Translations under genes and position numbers: made by a program
Assembly: GCA_030149625.1 (NCBI GenBank)
Contig: JASLHP010000253.1
Span: 1 to 5,648, forward strand
Direction of reading: 5' to 3'
DNA from: Solirubrobacteraceae bacterium
Lineage (GTDB): Bacteria > Actinomycetota > Thermoleophilia > Solirubrobacterales > Solirubrobacteraceae
Length of the DNA stretch: 5,648 nucleotides
Shown: positions 4,341 through 5,648 of the stretch, in pieces
Position numbering within the stretch: the first letter of the stretch is position 1
Layout: each line of letters starts with the position of its first letter
The notes under the pieces: generated by a model
Database searches by the model: none
The model's input: the letters and a program-made list of their open reading frames with translations, nothing else
What the model was told of the DNA's origin: nothing

Positions 4341-5648
4341 GTGAGCGCGCACGCGCAGGGCGCGCACGCGAGCCCGGCGGCCGGGCTGACAGCGTGGCTG
4401 CGACGGCCGCCGGCGTGGACGCTCGCGGCGCTGCTCGCGATCGTCTACCTGATCCTCGCGCCGCAGAGCCCAGACCTCGCGGCGGCCAGCTACCGCAGCC
4501 ACCTCTTCTCCAGCTTCGGCTTCACGCTCTGGGACAACAGCTGGTACGGCGGGCACCACCTGCCCGCCTACTCGCTGCTCGCCCCGGCACTCGGCGCCCT
4601 GCTCGGACCGGCGCTGCTCGCGGCGATCTCGATGGTCGCGGCGAGCGCGCTGTTCGAGCTCGCCACCGCAGGGCGGTTCCCGCCTCGCGCGGCGCGCGCC
4701 GGAGCGTTCTTCTTCGCCTTCGGGGCGGGCGTCGCCCTGCTCTCGAGCCGCGTGCCGTTCGACCTCGGGCTCGCGCTCGGTCTCGGCTCGGTCGTGCTCG
4801 CCCAGCGTGGACGATGGGGCGCCGCGCTCGGGATGGGGATCGTCACGGCGGTCGCGAGCCCCGTCGCCGGCGCCTTCCTCGCGCTCGCCGCGGTCACCTG
4901 GGGGCTGGCCGTCCCCGCCCGGCGTCTTCCCTGCGCGGCGCTCGCCGCGTGCGGTCTGGTGCCGATCGTCGTGCTGAGCGTCGCGTTCCCCGAAGGGGGC
5001 ACACAGCCGTTCGTCGCCTCCGCCTTCTGGCCCGCGTTCGCCGCCGTCGCGATCATCGGCATCGCGCTGCCGCCGGAGCAGCGCGTGCTGCGGATCGGCG
5101 CCCTGCTCTACGCGCTCGCGCTGCTCGGCGCGTATGTCGTGCCGAGCGCGGTGGGTGGGAACGTCGACCGCCTGGGCGCGCTCGCCGCCGGCCCGCTTGC
5201 CCTGTGCGGGCTGCTCGATGCAACGCCGCGCTGGCGGCACATCGCGGCCCTGGTCCTCGTCGCGCCGCTGGCCTACTGGCAGGTCAACGCCCCGCTCACC
5301 GACTACGTCTCGACCGTCGGCAACCCGGGCGTCGAGGAGTCCTACTACGCACCCCTGCTCGCCGAGCTGCGAGCGCTCGGCGTCGGCTACGGCGCGCGGC
5401 CGGTGCGCATCGAGGTCGTCCCGACCGTCGATCACTGGGAGGCGCGCTACGTCGCACCCGCGGCGATGATCGCGCGCGGCTGGGAGCGCCAGCTCGACCG
5501 CTACCGCAACGGTCTCTTCTACGGCTCGGAGCAGCTCACCAGTGCGCGCTACCGGGCATGGCTGGACGCCCAGTCGGTGTCGTATGTCGCGCTTCCCGAC
5601 GCCTCCCTCGACTACTCGGGCAAGGCCGAGGCGCGAGTGCTCGAGGAG
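4341..5648 (+). CDS. Polytopic membrane protein, GT-C-like layout (3' partial)
   Basis: The frame is open from GTG 4341 to the window end, giving 436 residues with the C-terminus missing. A short hydrophilic N-terminus (1-22) leads into a helix at about 25-40. A loop follows with W64, D65, N66 and W68-Y69-G70-G71-H72-H73. Roughly eight or nine more hydrophobic segments then run to about 313. From about 320 the chain turns hydrophilic, with the motif-like blocks PTVDHWEARYVAP (361-373), ARGWERQLDRYRNGLFY (378-394) and YRAWLDAQSVSYVALPD (404-420). This layout, a polytopic part with a polar first loop and then an extracytoplasmic-looking domain, resembles actinobacterial GT-C-type glycosyltransferases and related uncharacterised membrane proteins. 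I cannot name a substrate. Base composition and codon use match the neighbours. It is probably co-transcribed with the hydrolase (1-bp gap). That it is a real membrane protein gene is confident; the GT-C link is only an inference. Confidence 0.85.
   Translation, partial: MSAHAQGAHASPAAGLTAWLRRPPAWTLAALLAIVYLILAPQSPDLAAASYRSHLFSSFGFTLWDNSWYGGHHLPAYSLLAPALGALLGPALLAAISMVAASALFELATAGRFPPRAARAGAFFFAFGAGVALLSSRVPFDLGLALGLGSVVLAQRGRWGAALGMGIVTAVASPVAGAFLALAAVTWGLAVPARRLPCAALAACGLVPIVVLSVAFPEGGTQPFVASAFWPAFAAVAIIGIALPPEQRVLRIGALLYALALLGAYVVPSAVGGNVDRLGALAAGPLALCGLLDATPRWRHIAALVLVAPLAYWQVNAPLTDYVSTVGNPGVEESYYAPLLAELRALGVGYGARPVRIEVVPTVDHWEARYVAPAAMIARGWERQLDRYRNGLFYGSEQLTSARYRAWLDAQSVSYVALPDASLDYSGKAEARVLEE
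4345..4370 (+). repeat. 11-bp direct repeat at the 5' end of the membrane gene
   Basis: GCGCGCACGCG occurs at 4345-4355 and again at 4360-4370. It encodes the repetitive start Ser-Ala-His-Ala-Gln-Gly-Ala-His-Ala. It may simply reflect GC-biased low complexity in a non-conserved N-terminus. Confidence 0.6.
4371..4387. repeat. Perfect 7-bp inverted repeat (hairpin) just inside the membrane gene
   Basis: AGCCCGG (4371-4377) and CCGGGCT (4381-4387) are perfect complements around the triloop CGG. The hairpin begins 30 nt after the start codon. No T run follows, so it is not a standard intrinsic terminator. In mRNA it would be a very stable stem close to the initiation region of the second gene in the pair. 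Confidence 0.6.

Noticed and set aside
4014..5435. A long minus-strand open frame (473 codons) opposite the membrane protein gene
   Set aside because: Its translation is an Arg/Asp/Glu/Gly-rich low-complexity string with no domain, typical of the antisense of Ala/Leu-rich GC-rich coding DNA. The plus-strand frame has clear membrane segments.
1..5648. Mobile element, CRISPR array, toxin-antitoxin or defence island
   Set aside because: No transposase, integrase, terminal inverted repeats, regularly spaced repeats or small paired genes are visible. Base composition is even throughout and the recognisable genes are ordinary chromosomal families.

Overview
This is a GC-rich (about 70% by eye) bacterial chromosome segment. 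Its GTG starts, Ala/Arg/Gly-rich proteins and apparent leaderless promoters fit an actinobacterium, perhaps of the Thermoleophilia/Solirubrobacterales type. That placement is an inference from style, not from a marker gene. Nearly all of the DNA is coding, and I see no rRNA, tRNA, CRISPR array, insertion sequence or phage gene.

Layout: (1) A plus-strand pair fills 1-1960. The 3' part of a Rossmann-fold protein of unknown function overlaps by 4 nt (GTGA) a membrane acyl-CoA (fatty acid) desaturase that has all three histidine boxes. (2) A 78-bp gap holds a T8 run and a leaderless-type promoter. (3) A 225-aa hemolysin III/PAQR-family membrane protein (TrhA/YqfA type) lies at 2039-2716. (4) Converging on it with a 10-bp gap is a minus-strand endonuclease III-type DNA glycosylase with a complete [4Fe-4S] cysteine set (2727-3446). 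(5) A 53-bp divergent promoter region separates the glycosylase from a plus-strand pair. The first member is an alpha/beta hydrolase with an aspartate nucleophile, of the epoxide hydrolase/haloalkane dehalogenase class (3500-4339). One base later comes a large polytopic membrane protein that runs off the window end (4341-5648).

How the genes relate: the first pair is probably translationally coupled. The Rossmann protein could therefore act with the desaturase in lipid metabolism, but no redox partner such as a ferredoxin, a cytochrome b5 domain or a ferredoxin reductase is visible here. The TrhA-like protein, the glycosylase and the hydrolase each appear to have their own promoter. In all three, a TANNNT -10 box sits 6-7 nt before the start codon and there is no Shine-Dalgarno sequence, which suggests leaderless mRNAs. 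The two genes that sit directly behind another gene have purine-rich ribosome binding sites instead.

I found no convincing new multi-gene system. The items most worth a second look are the Rossmann/desaturase pair, the atypical cap of the hydrolase, the three matching leaderless promoters, and the perfect GC hairpin just inside the last gene.
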